NCBI GenBank assembly: GCA_031374115.1
Contig: JANMNO010000160.1
Location: forward strand, 1 to 64,000
DNA from: JAKFWF01 sp031374115
GTDB taxonomy: Bacteria > Pseudomonadota > Alphaproteobacteria > Rhizobiales > Hyphomicrobiaceae
Reading direction: 5' to 3'
DNA: 64,000 nt
In this document: piece after piece, positions 42,355 to 52,173 of the stretch
Position numbering within the stretch: position 1 is the stretch's first letter
How the letters are laid out: the number at the start of each line of letters is the position of its first letter
Program-made: the position numbers and the translations under genes
The notes under the pieces: model-generated
What the model saw: the letters and a program-made list of their open reading frames with translations, nothing else
Database searches by the model: none
Told to the model about the DNA's origin: nothing

Positions 42355-44337
42355 TCACTCCGCAGGAACGACGCTGGCCCCAGGGCGGGCCCGGCGTGGT
42401 GCACCGACCCGCAAGCGGCGATCGCTCAACGACAGCATACCGCCCAGCACCATGACGATAGCCCCGAGCCAGATCAGCCGCACCAGCGGGTTGAAATAGA
42501 ACCTGACCGAGTAGCCGCCATCCTTTTGTGCGTCTCCGAGGACGACGTACAAATCCCCGCCCCATGCGTTGTAGATCCCGGCCTCGGTGGTCGGAACCGG
42601 AGGCTGGTCGTAGACGCGCTTGGCCGGATGAAGCGTTGTCACCGCCCGACCACCGCTCGTCACGTCGAAGACGCCGACCTGTTCACGGTAATTCGTACCT
42701 CGTGCCGGACCGGAGCCGCGAAATGTGAGAGTGAAGCCTGCGATCTCGACGCTCGCACCAGGCTGCATGACAACGATCTTCTCCGATTGCCAGGCAGTCG
42801 TGCCGACAATTCCCAGTACCATCATACCGACGCCAAAGTGCGCGGCTGCGGTGCCGAAGTTAGAGCGCGGCAAACCCTTGAGCCGCTGCCAGACCTCGGC
42901 AGCCGGCACCTGCCCCAACCGGACGCGCGTGACGATCTCGGCGAACGCACCCAGCATAACCCACACGCCGAGCGCGATCGCGACTGGCGCCATCACCGGC
43001 CCGCTCCGGCTGATCGCGATCGTTGCAACCAGCACGACCAGCGTTGCCGCCAGCATCAGCATTAGCCGCTGCATCGCCGCATGCAAATCGCCTCGTTTCC
43101 AGGCCATCAGCGGACCGAACGGCAGTGCGATCAGCAGTGGAATCATCAACGCACCGAATGTCAGATTGAAGTAGGGTGGACCGACCGAAATCTTGTCGCC
43201 CGTAATGGCCTCCAGTGCGAGCGGGTAAAGCGTGCCGACGAATACAGTTGCGCAACTCGTCGTCAGCAAGATGTTGTTGAGGACCAGCCCGCCTTCACGG
43301 CTGATGGGGGCGAACAGACCGCCCTGCCTCAACGCTCCGACGCGCATCGTGAACAGGACCAACGCACCGCCGGTGAACAACATCATCAAGCCCAAAATAA
43401 ATATGCCGCGTGTGGGGTCGACGGCGAAGGCGTGAACGGAAGACAGCACGCCCGAGCGCACCAGGAACGTCCCCATTAGCGACAGCGAGAAAGTCAGAAT
43501 CGCGAGCAGGATTGTCCAGACTTTCAGCGCCTCGCGACGTTCCATGACGACCGCCGAGTGCAACAGCGCGGTGCCGGCGAGCCAAGGCATGAATGAGGCA
43601 TTCTCAACTGGATCCCAGAACCACCATCCACCCCATCCCAGTTCGTAATAGGCCCACCACGAGCCCATCGCAATACCGAGAGTAAGCGACATCCACGCCG
43701 CAAGCGTCCAGGGCCTGACCCAACGGGCCCAAGCCGCATCCTGACGCCCCTCGATGAGCGCCGCCACCGCGAACGAGAATGCGATCGAGAACCCGACGTA
43801 GCCGGCATAAAGGAACGGTGGATGAAACGCCAAAGCGGGGTCCTGCAGCACGGGGTTCAAGCCTTGGCCCTCAGTCGCCGACGGATCGAGCCGGAGAAAT
43901 GGATTGGAGGTCGCCACAATGAACAGGCAAAAGGCGAGCGCTATCGACGCTTGAACGCTCAGCACGGTCGCCCGCAGCGTCATCGGCAGGTTGGTCCCGA
44001 ACACTGCAACCGCTGCACCGAACGCCGCGAGCATCAGCACCCAGAGCACCATCGAGCCTTCGTGGTTGCCCCACACGCCTGCAATCTTGTAGATCAGTGG
44101 CTTCGTCGTATGCGAGTTGGTCGCAACATTCAGCACCGAGAAGTCGGACGTAACGTACAGCCACGTCAGGCAGCAGAACGACATCGCAACGAGAGCCAGT
44201 TGCGTGAGCGCCGCCGGTTTACCGACATCCATCATGGCGACATTCGCCGTTCGCGCTCCCCACAAAGGCACCACTGTCTGCACCAGGGCAACGGCGAGCG
44301 CGAGCACGAGCGCGAAATGTCCGAGTTCGGCAATCAT
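42355..44337 (-). CDS. ccmF: Cytochrome c haem lyase subunit CcmF/CycK
   Basis: 660 residues, about fifteen membrane segments. It takes haem from CcmE and joins it to apocytochrome c with CcmH and CcmI. The tryptophan-rich WWD motif is present (SWWAYYELGWGGWWFWDPVEN), as are conserved haem-ligand histidines (GNHEGSMVLW, PPFLYAGYVG context, VMERREALK). Standard length. Overlaps ccmE by four bases and leads directly into ccmH. Confidence 0.97.
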   Translation of the reverse strand: MIAELGHFALVLALAVALVQTVVPLWGARTANVAMMDVGKPAALTQLALVAMSFCCLTWLYVTSDFSVLNVATNSHTTKPLIYKIAGVWGNHEGSMVLWVLMLAAFGAAVAVFGTNLPMTLRATVLSVQASIALAFCLFIVATSNPFLRLDPSATEGQGLNPVLQDPALAFHPPFLYAGYVGFSIAFSFAVAALIEGRQDAAWARWVRPWTLAAWMSLTLGIAMGSWWAYYELGWGGWWFWDPVENASFMPWLAGTALLHSAVVMERREALKVWTILLAILTFSLSLMGTFLVRSGVLSSVHAFAVDPTRGIFILGLMMLFTGGALVLFTMRVGALRQGGLFAPISREGGLVLNNILLTTSCATVFVGTLYPLALEAITGDKISVGPPYFNLTFGALMIPLLIALPFGPLMAWKRGDLHAAMQRLMLMLAATLVVLVATIAISRSGPVMAPVAIALGVWVMLGAFAEIVTRVRLGQVPAAEVWQRLKGLPRSNFGTAAAHFGVGMMVLGIVGTTAWQSEKIVVMQPGASVEIAGFTLTFRGSGPARGTNYREQVGVFDVTSGGRAVTTLHPAKRVYDQPPVPTTEAGIYNAWGGDLYVVLGDAQKDGGYSVRFYFNPLVRLIWLGAIVMVLGGMLSLSDRRLRVGAPRRARPGASVVPAE

Positions 44338-44834
44338 GGCGTCTTGGTTTGACCTCCGTTGGTCTGACCGGTCATCGATTGACTGGCCGGGTGTTTGGCC
44401 GTTTCGCCGAGTTTTACGCCGCGCTGCTTTAGTGCGCTAGCAACGTCCGGCGGCATGTACGTTTCATCATGCTTGGCCAGAACAGAATCGGCGACAAACT
44501 TGCCGCCAGCGTCTAACCGGCCCTCGGCGACGACACCTTGGCCCTCGCGAAAAAGATCCGGCAAAATGCCGCTGAAAACAACCAACACCGTTTTCAGTGT
44601 GTCGGTGACGACGAATTCCACTTGCGATCCGGAGCCGCGCTTCACTGAAGCTTCGGCAACGAGCCCACCCAACCGGAACCGTGGACCGGGCAGCACCTTT
44701 TTTTCTGCTATATCGCTTGGAGTATGAAAATAGGTTACGGTGTCTTTCAGTGCGAACAGCACCAGCATTGCAGCAATACTAAGCAGAGTAACGCCGCCGG
44801 CAATCAATGTTCCGCGCCTCTGCTTACGGGTCAT
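44334..44834 (-). CDS. ccmE: Haem chaperone CcmE/CycJ
   Basis: 166 residues. One N-terminal membrane anchor (about 10-28) and a periplasmic OB-fold. The haem-binding motif is VLAKHDETYMPPDV, with the His that forms a covalent bond to haem and the Tyr close by. It carries haem from the CcmABCD complex to CcmF. The C-terminal tail is polar and Gln/Thr-rich. Overlaps both neighbours as ATGA. Confidence 0.97.
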   Translation of the reverse strand: MTRKQRRGTLIAGGVTLLSIAAMLVLFALKDTVTYFHTPSDIAEKKVLPGPRFRLGGLVAEASVKRGSGSQVEFVVTDTLKTVLVVFSGILPDLFREGQGVVAEGRLDAGGKFVADSVLAKHDETYMPPDVASALKQRGVKLGETAKHPASQSMTGQTNGGQTKTP

Positions 44835-46003
44835 GAGCCAAGCCCCATTTCGAGCGCGAGCGCATCGATGGACGACAATCCCGCCTGGTCCTCGGCAAGT
44901 GCCGTGCGTGCTTCAGATAGCGCCGCCTTTGCCTTCGACAGATCGCCGAGCACTGCGTAAGAGCGCAGTAACCGTTGCCACCCAGCCGGATCGCGCCCGT
45001 TCGTCTTCAGGCGGGCGTGAAGATTACCGATCATGCCGGCGATCATTTGCTGACGCTGCTCGGGCGACATCGAGGCCGCAGCAGCCGCATCCTCGGCGGT
45101 CGGCCCACGTTCAGCTGCTTGAGATTTGGGCGGTGCTTGATCGGGGGCGACTGCAGCAAGACGCTCGATGACCGTCGCGCGCCATGGTGCATCGGCAGGT
45201 GCCTGGGCCAGTAGGGCCCGATATTCATCCGCGGCGTCCTTCAGTTCACCTTTTTGTTCCCGCCCGATCGCCAGCCAAAATCGTGGCTCGATCCGATTCG
45301 GCTCTGCCTTGAGCACCTTCTCGAATGCCTCACGCGCTTCATCCGTAACGCTGCCGCCACTCGCACGAATGGAGCTCTCGGCCAACCCCAAAAGTCGTTT
45401 TGAATTCTCGCCCAGCAGCTCGATCGCGCGCATAAACGCTACCTTAGCTTCTGCAAAGCGTTGTTCGTGTAAATAAACCGGACCGATCACTTCCCAGCCG
45501 CGGCCATCATCAGGCGCTTGGCGCAAGCGCGCTTCGACCTGAGCAATCAGCGTTGCCACATCCGCTGCGCCGGGAGCCGTGCCGGTGGTTTGCGCAATCT
45601 GTTTGGCATCGTTGGGCGCTCCGGGCAGACCCGGCACGCCGTAGCCCCCATAGAGCCCGATTGCGATCAGCGGGATCGTGGCGACCACAGCGCCTTTGAC
45701 CAGAGTTAGATTGACGATGCTCTGGTGCTTTTGACCAGCTGCAAGCCCTCCCGTCGCTTTACCAGGGACTGCAGCGAGCATCCGCCGCGATAGCTCGATC
45801 CGGGCGGCTTCAGCTTCGACGCTGCCGATTGCGCCGCGCGCGAGGTCGCGATCGATCTCGGCCAGTTGGTCTTTAAACACATTAAGTTGGCCCGCACCTG
45901 GTGCATCGACCGCGGCATTGGCACCTTGCTGCCGGAAGAGCGGCCGGGCGATGATGATCACAACCAGGCCGGTCAGTACGAACAGGACGGGCCACAGCAG
46001 CAT
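44831..46003 (-). CDS. ccmI: Cytochrome c maturation protein CcmI/CycH
   Basis: 390 residues. Two N-terminal membrane segments (about 3-22 and 100-120) enclose a helical loop with the typical KDQLAEIDRDLARGAIGSVEAEAARIELSRRML (two blocks). A periplasmic TPR domain follows (about 150-300), ending in the apocytochrome-binding part. CcmI chaperones apocytochrome c to CcmFH. First gene of the cycHJKL operon; all four genes overlap or nearly touch. Confidence 0.95.
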   Translation of the reverse strand: MLLWPVLFVLTGLVVIIIARPLFRQQGANAAVDAPGAGQLNVFKDQLAEIDRDLARGAIGSVEAEAARIELSRRMLAAVPGKATGGLAAGQKHQSIVNLTLVKGAVVATIPLIAIGLYGGYGVPGLPGAPNDAKQIAQTTGTAPGAADVATLIAQVEARLRQAPDDGRGWEVIGPVYLHEQRFAEAKVAFMRAIELLGENSKRLLGLAESSIRASGGSVTDEAREAFEKVLKAEPNRIEPRFWLAIGREQKGELKDAADEYRALLAQAPADAPWRATVIERLAAVAPDQAPPKSQAAERGPTAEDAAAAASMSPEQRQQMIAGMIGNLHARLKTNGRDPAGWQRLLRSYAVLGDLSKAKAALSEARTALAEDQAGLSSIDALALEMGLGS

Positions 46004-46156
46004 AGGCGTTTGGTTCCCTTTAACTGGCCCTCATCGGGCGCGCGACAGCGTGCAACTGCAAACGAAGATACACCCGATCGAGGGCGTAAACACCCTGATT
46101 GCATGATGCAAGTATGGGAGCGGTGCTGTCTGCAATGTCGCAGTCGGCCCGGCTTG

Positions 46157-46636
46157 TCACCCAACGTTGGTCCACGTCCCATCCGGATTGCGGCATGCGG
46201 TGGCGCGCATCGTCTGCGGACGCCCGTCAATATAGATTTTGTGGGTGTAATCCCGACACTGCTGTGGTCCACGTTGATAGGGCGCCAGCGGAATAACCTC
46301 ACCATAGCGACCGTTGTCCGGGTTTCGCCAGGGCGTCATCTCGCCGGAGCGACCACGCTCGAGGGCGGCCATTTCAGCCTGTTGAGCAAGGATGCGATCC
46401 TGCTTGTCCATCGACTTTCCGATCTCGCTGCCAACGACGCCGCCAATCACAGCGCCCGCTACCGTCGATAGGATTTTGCCATCGCGGCCGCGCCCTACCG
46501 CGTTGCCGAGAATGCCTCCTGCGGCCGCACCGACAACGAGTCCGGTATCACTTTTGGTTGGTCCCTCCGGCCCACAGGCCGAAAGGCAAAGAGAGATCAG
46601 TATCGCGGCGGTAGCATAGAGAAGGCGCATGAACAT
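46157..46636 (-). CDS. Glycine-zipper outer-membrane lipoprotein (17-kDa antigen-like)
   Basis: 159 residues. Lipoprotein signal with lipobox LSAC (Cys at residue 21). The glycine-zipper segment GLVVGAAAGGILGNAVGRG...GAVIGGVVGSEIG is the 17-kDa surface antigen/Rick-17kDa pattern. The C-terminal part has CRDYTHKIYIDGRPQTMRATACRNPDGTW, typical of RT0821/Lpp-like proteins. Probably inserted in the outer membrane. It lies between feuQ and ccmI on the same strand with 153 bases to ccmI; no other gene is seen in that gap. Confidence 0.88.
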   Translation of the reverse strand: MFMRLLYATAAILISLCLSACGPEGPTKSDTGLVVGAAAGGILGNAVGRGRDGKILSTVAGAVIGGVVGSEIGKSMDKQDRILAQQAEMAALERGRSGEMTPWRNPDNGRYGEVIPLAPYQRGPQQCRDYTHKIYIDGRPQTMRATACRNPDGTWTNVG

Positions 46637-46734
46637 ACCTCGTGGAGCTCACCATCAACCCGGACAGAATTTTCTGTTGAAGCCAGTGAGGCTCGATTCG
46701 GGCGAAAATCCGGCTCATATGATGCCCGTTTACC

Positions 46735-48114
46735 TCAAACCGCAGGTAAATCGAGTTTGACTGCTAAGCCGCCGTGGCTGGATTGGGTCAGCTCGATCGC
46801 ACCGCGATAGCTCGACACCAGATCGCTCACGATCGACAGGCCCAAGCCAGTGCCGGGTTTGGTCTCGTCCAGACGCAGTCCCCGCTTGCCGATCCGCGCG
46901 CGTTGCTCGGATGTCAGGCCTGGGCCGTCGTCTTCCACCAGTACGCTTAAGCGCCGCCGCGGCGGTCGCGTTGAGACGGGTGGCGCGTCGATAGTCAAAA
47001 AGACGCCGCCCTTCGACCATTTGCTGGCATTGTCGAGAAGATTGCCCAGCATCTCTTCCAGGTCCTGCTTCTCGCCCTGAAATTTGGCCCCCGAAGAACA
47101 TCTAACTGTGATGGCGACGCCCTTGTCGCGATAGATACGCTCCAGCGCGCGCTGCAGAGGCTCGATCAAAGGCAGAACATCGGTCGACTTGCCGATGGTG
47201 CCTGATTGGGCAGCCATCCTTGCGCGATCGAGATAAAGGCTGATCTGATCACGCATCAGCCGGGCCTGTTCGGCGACCTTGGCGGCAAATGGGCTCGTGT
47301 CGTCATCCGCTTCGTTGGTGATCACTGCCAGTGGGGTCTTCAAGGCATGTGCAAGATTGCCAACCTGGGTCCGCGCCCGATCGACAATATCCTGGTTCGA
47401 CTGGATCAGCGCATTCAGCTCGAGTTGCAGCGGCTCGATTTCGATCGGCATGTTGCCTTCGAGACGGTGCACTTCACCGGCCCGCACGCGGGCCAAGCCG
47501 CGCTCCACAGCGCGCAATGGCATCAGACCAAAGCGCACTTGGAACAAGGTCATCGCGACCAGTCCCAGCCCGGCCAATGCCAGCGCCGCCGCCAATTTTT
47601 TCCGGAACTCGGAAACCCGCGTTTCAGGCCATTCGATTGGGCCGGCAACGATGATCGAGTAACGGCGGCCGGTTACCTCATCGCCCAACCGCTCGATGGC
47701 TTCGGCAATGCGTAACCTCTGGCCGAGCGGGCCGGTGCCATCGATCCAGCGGATGTCGGAGGCATCGGGTGCGATCCATTTGAGGAACGGAGAGTCTAGT
47801 TCGGCCGTCGCCAGTGAGTTCGATACGCGGCGCGGTCCCGTCGGCTCGTCGAGCGGTTTGATCTGCCAGTACCAGCCGGAGTGCAGCCGTTGGAACAACG
47901 GCTCGCCGACGTCGCCGGGGGTACCAAGTTCGGTGCTCGTATGATCGATACTATCGGTTTGCACAACGGAAAGCAGCGTCTTGATCTTATCGTCGAAGCT
48001 TTGGAATGCTTCTTGCGCGTACATCGAATAGATGATGAAGCCGGCTAAGGGCAGAACCAGCATGGTCCACCCGAGCGCTGTTGCGAAAAGCCTGAATGCG
48101 AGTGAGTTAAGCCG
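46735..48114 (-). CDS. feuQ: Sensor histidine kinase FeuQ
   Basis: 459 residues from ATG 48114, overlapping feuP by eight bases. Membrane segments at about 8-32 and 172-192 flank a periplasmic domain. HisKA has His in VGNLAHALKTPLAVITNEA, N box EEMLGNLLDNASKW, G1 DDGPGL and G2 KPGTGLGLSI. PhoQ-like type. In Rhizobium leguminosarum FeuPQ was described as needed for high-affinity iron uptake, and in Sinorhizobium for adaptation to low osmolarity through cyclic glucan export. The gene is named from its place beside cycHJKL and its family. Confidence 0.85.
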   Translation of the reverse strand, partial: RLNSLAFRLFATALGWTMLVLPLAGFIIYSMYAQEAFQSFDDKIKTLLSVVQTDSIDHTSTELGTPGDVGEPLFQRLHSGWYWQIKPLDEPTGPRRVSNSLATAELDSPFLKWIAPDASDIRWIDGTGPLGQRLRIAEAIERLGDEVTGRRYSIIVAGPIEWPETRVSEFRKKLAAALALAGLGLVAMTLFQVRFGLMPLRAVERGLARVRAGEVHRLEGNMPIEIEPLQLELNALIQSNQDIVDRARTQVGNLAHALKTPLAVITNEADDDTSPFAAKVAEQARLMRDQISLYLDRARMAAQSGTIGKSTDVLPLIEPLQRALERIYRDKGVAITVRCSSGAKFQGEKQDLEEMLGNLLDNASKWSKGGVFLTIDAPPVSTRPPRRRLSVLVEDDGPGLTSEQRARIGKRGLRLDETKPGTGLGLSIVSDLVSSYRGAIELTQSSHGGLAVKLDLPAV

Positions 48115-48784
48115 CATCGTCCTCTTGCGTGAGACGATAACCAAGACCCCGAACCGTCTTTATCAAATCGCCGGGGATCTTCTTTCGCAGACGCCCGATG
48201 AAAACCTCGATGGTATTGCTGTCGCGGTCGAAGTCCTGTTCGTACAGGTGCTCGACGAGTTCGGTACGAGACACGACCCGTCCGTTGTGGTGCATCATAT
48301 AGGCGAGCAACCGGTACTCGTGGCTGGTCAACTTGATCGTTTGACCGTCATACGTAACGCGCGCCGTTGTCGTATCGAGCCGCAGCAGCCCGCATTCGAT
48401 CTCACTCTTGGCGTGACCAGTAGCACGCCGCACTTGCGCCCGGACCCGTGCGAGCAACTCTTCCATGTGGAAGGGCTTGGCCAGATAATCGTCGGCGCCG
48501 GCATCCATGCCGGCGACCTTGTCGCTCCAGCGATCGCGAGCGGTCAGAATGATAACCGGCATTTTCTTGTCGGCGCGCCGCCACTGCTCGAGGATGCTGA
48601 TACCATCCATCTTCGGCAAGCCGATATCGAGAACGACGATATCGTAGGGTTCGGTTTCGCCAAGAAAATAAGCTTCCTCGCCGTCCATCGCCTTATCGAC
48701 CGCAAATCCAGCTTCGGTCAAGGCTGCCACGAGCTGCCGATTCAGATCGGGATCATCTTCGACAACGAGCGCGCGCACAGGCAA
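48107..48784 (-). CDS. feuP: Response regulator FeuP (PhoP-like)
   Basis: 225 residues. Receiver with acidic cluster VVEDDPDL, Asp in VVLDIGLPKMDG and Lys in DDYLAKPFHMEEL; winged helix with LTSHEYRLLAYMMHHNGRVVSRTELVEHLYEQDFDRDSNTIEVFIGRLRKK (in blocks). The wording LYEQDFDRDSNTIEVFIGRLRKK is characteristic of FeuP/PhoP-type regulators of rhizobia. It is transcribed with feuQ. Confidence 0.88.
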   Translation of the reverse strand: MPVRALVVEDDPDLNRQLVAALTEAGFAVDKAMDGEEAYFLGETEPYDIVVLDIGLPKMDGISILEQWRRADKKMPVIILTARDRWSDKVAGMDAGADDYLAKPFHMEELLARVRAQVRRATGHAKSEIECGLLRLDTTTARVTYDGQTIKLTSHEYRLLAYMMHHNGRVVSRTELVEHLYEQDFDRDSNTIEVFIGRLRKKIPGDLIKTVRGLGYRLTQEDDAA

Positions 48785-48897
48785 CCTCTTGACGGTAACG
48801 GGAGCTGATCCATCTGAATCGCCCCATCATTATAGACCGGCAGCAGGTTCGTTCATAGTGGCAGTCGGTTCGAACCGCCTAAACCGTGCTCACGCGG

Positions 48898-49260
48898 TCA
48901 GCCCTTCTTGCCTGCCTTGCGGGCGGCGTAGCGGGCATCGCGGGCTGCTTTCTGCTTGGCTTCGAGCTCTTCCTGATCCCTGATCTCGGCCTCGTAAGCT
49001 GCCTCTTCTGCCGCCTTCTTCTCGGCAAGTTCGGTCTGCCGCTTGGCGTCGGCTTCAGCCTCGGCTGCCAGCTTGGCCTGACGCGCGGTTTCGCGACGAA
49101 GCTGGCGCTCGGATTCGATTCGCAGCAACTCGGCTTGCCTGGCCTTGAACTCGGGATCGTCCGGCTTTGGTTTGGCTTTAAACTTTTCCAGCGCCGCTTG
49201 TTTGGCCTTTTGCGCGCTCGATTGTCGATCGTTGAAATCGGGTATCTTGAAGCCACTCAT
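48898..49260 (-). CDS. Highly charged coiled-coil protein (DUF6481-like)
   Basis: 120 residues beginning MSGFKIPDFNDRQSSAQKAKQAALEKFKA (two blocks). Almost entirely Ala, Lys, Glu, Arg and Gln, and predicted to be one long helix. The SGFKIPDFNDRQSSAQKAK start is a conserved family signature in alphaproteobacteria. Cytosolic; role unknown. It is downstream of nuoF on the same strand with a 49-base gap. Confidence 0.8.
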   Translation of the reverse strand: MSGFKIPDFNDRQSSAQKAKQAALEKFKAKPKPDDPEFKARQAELLRIESERQLRRETARQAKLAAEAEADAKRQTELAEKKAAEEAAYEAEIRDQEELEAKQKAARDARYAARKAGKKG

Positions 49261-49309
49261 AGGTAGTCGAACTCCGTTTCCTTAAGGGTCCTGTTTCCAG
49301 GCGACTGTC

Positions 49310-50593
<1,284 letters not shown>

Positions 50594-50596
50594 CGA

Positions 50597-50797
50597 TTAG
50601 TTTCCGCTATTGCGCGATTGTTGCGACCAGCTGAGATAGGCAGCGCCGAGCGCACCTGCGATGGCCCAGACGATCGATAAATCCAAACTCGTTTGGAAGC
50701 CCCAATACTGCAGGGCGAAGAAAAATGCGGCGGCGGTCGCCGCATGCAGCGCCAGCAATCCAAAATTCCTCTCTGGCGGTTGTGAGTTGTCGGCCAT
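50597..50797 (-). CDS. Small membrane protein between nuoE and nuoF
   Basis: 66 residues with two hydrophobic segments (about 14-31 and 37-56: LLALHAATAAAFFFALQYWG and SIVWAIAGALGAAYLSW). A small hypothetical gene at this place is common in rhizobial nuo operons. It is tightly spaced on both sides, so it is translated with nuoEF. Its role in complex I is unproven. Confidence 0.78.
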   Translation of the reverse strand: MADNSQPPERNFGLLALHAATAAAFFFALQYWGFQTSLDLSIVWAIAGALGAAYLSWSQQSRNSGN

Positions 50798-50803
50798 TTC
50801 CGG

Positions 50804-51415
50804 TCAGCGCGCCTTTGCCATTTCCGTGAGCGTGGTCGGCCCACCGGCTGGACATGAAGCTTGACGGCCAATTTGCGAGCCGGGCTTTACGGGTTGTCGT
50901 TTTGCGAAACCATCGAGCACCTTCTCCAACAGTTCTGGGGTCAAATCTTCATATGTGTCCTTGAAGATCTGTACCATAGGCGCGTTGGCGCAGGATCCCA
51001 GGCATTCGACCTCTTCCCAACTGAAATTGCCATCCGCCGAGACGTGATGAGGATCATGATGGATGCGTGATTTGCAGGTTTCGATCAGCTTGTCCGCGCC
51101 GCGCAGCAGACACGGCGTCGTGCCGCACACTTGGACATGGGCGTTCCGGCCAACGGGCGCCAGTTGGAACATCGTATAGAATGTCGCGATCTCGTATACG
51201 CGGATGAACGCCATATCGAGCATCTCCGCGACATAACGGATGGCCGGTTCGGTGCACCAACCTTCCTGTTCCTGCGCGCGCCACAGCAGCGGGATCACGG
51301 CTGAAGCTTGTTTGCCTGCCGGATATCTGGTGATCACCGTCTTCGCCCAAGCGAGATTTTCGGCGTTGAACGCAAACGAGCGTGGCTGATCAGGATGCAG
51401 ACGGCGCACGGACAT
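50804..51415 (-). CDS. nuoE: NADH-quinone oxidoreductase subunit E
   Basis: 203 residues. Thioredoxin-like [2Fe-2S] subunit of complex I: ligands in VQVCGTTPCLLRG and VECLGSCANAPMVQI. The N-terminal helical part (YPAGKQASAVIPLLWRAQEQEGW...EIATFYTMFQL) is standard. It begins the cluster; nuoA-D are not upstream, where yajC is divergently transcribed. Confidence 0.96.
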   Translation of the reverse strand: MSVRRLHPDQPRSFAFNAENLAWAKTVITRYPAGKQASAVIPLLWRAQEQEGWCTEPAIRYVAEMLDMAFIRVYEIATFYTMFQLAPVGRNAHVQVCGTTPCLLRGADKLIETCKSRIHHDPHHVSADGNFSWEEVECLGSCANAPMVQIFKDTYEDLTPELLEKVLDGFAKRQPVKPGSQIGRQASCPAGGPTTLTEMAKAR

Positions 51416-51751
51416 GGCCGGGAAAACCTCTTTGAATCGAGCTGGTACGCGGTTCTTTCCCCGGCACCGTATTCAGCGGCGTTCCTAAGCTTATCCACGA
51501 GCCATGACAAGGTGGGCCGACACGCTTTCGCGTTGCGAACGAGTGGACGGCACGACCAACCCAGGCAGGTACAAATTAAGCAGCTGTCATAACGGGGTTC
51601 TGTTGATTGGCCACCAGTAAAGCTGTAGAAGCGGGCGAAAAAGGCAATCGGTCGCTGGCGGCGCTTGCAAATGCCCGAAAAGACGGCCACATGCCTGTCT
51701 TCCATTCAGCGAATTCAGAAATCCACTCGAGCCCGAGGCACCTGACCGTCG
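51416..51751. other. Divergent gap between nuoE and yajC
   Basis: About 335 bases that must contain the promoters of the nuoE and yajC units. Open frames here (for example 51607-51984, plus strand) have no recognisable domain, and no RNA gene was found. Confidence 0.5.
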
Positions 51752-52081
51752 ATGTTCATCTCTCCCGCTTTTGCGCAAGCCACCGGTGCCGGCCCGGATC
51801 CATTGATCAACATGCTCGTACCGCTGTTGCTCGTGCTGCCGATCTTCTACTTCCTGTTGTGGCGCCCGCAGCAGCAGCGTCTGAAGCAGCACCGCGACCT
51901 GATTGCTTCGGTGAAGCGCGGCGATACCGTCGTGACCGCAGGCGGCATCATCGGCACAGTCGTGAAGGTCAAAGACGACAATGAGCTTGAGGTGGAGATC
52001 GCCAAGGACACGCGCGTGCGGGTATTGAAAAGTTCGGTTTCCGATGTGCGCAACAAGGGCGAGCCAGTCAAAGCTGCTTGA
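51752..52081 (+). CDS. yajC: Preprotein translocase accessory subunit YajC
   Basis: 109 residues. One N-terminal membrane helix (LINMLVPLLLVLPIFYFLLWRP) followed by the YajC signature QQQRLKQHRDLIASVKRGDTVVTAGGIIGTVVKV (two blocks). It associates with SecDF and YidC at the Sec channel. secD starts 92 bases later. Confidence 0.96.
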   Translation: MFISPAFAQATGAGPDPLINMLVPLLLVLPIFYFLLWRPQQQRLKQHRDLIASVKRGDTVVTAGGIIGTVVKVKDDNELEVEIAKDTRVRVLKSSVSDVRNKGEPVKAA

Positions 52082-52173
52082 GGAAATTTCATCACGGCCA
52101 GCGCCGTCCTTGCGCGCGGCGGCCGGCCTCCGCAGTGGATCAGCCGAGCACCATCAAACACAAGTGAGCTTCC

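Noticed and set aside
43822..44352. 176-codon plus-strand frame opposite ccmF
   Set aside because: Antisense to the conserved 5' half of ccmF; composition is Arg/His/Gln-rich noise.
48032..48808. 258-codon plus-strand frame opposite feuP
   Set aside because: Antisense to a response regulator with all its motifs; no independent support.
48840..48895. Possible tRNA because of a GGTTCGAACC motif
   Set aside because: The motif is only a palindrome; no acceptor stem, anticodon arm or CCA end can be fitted around it.
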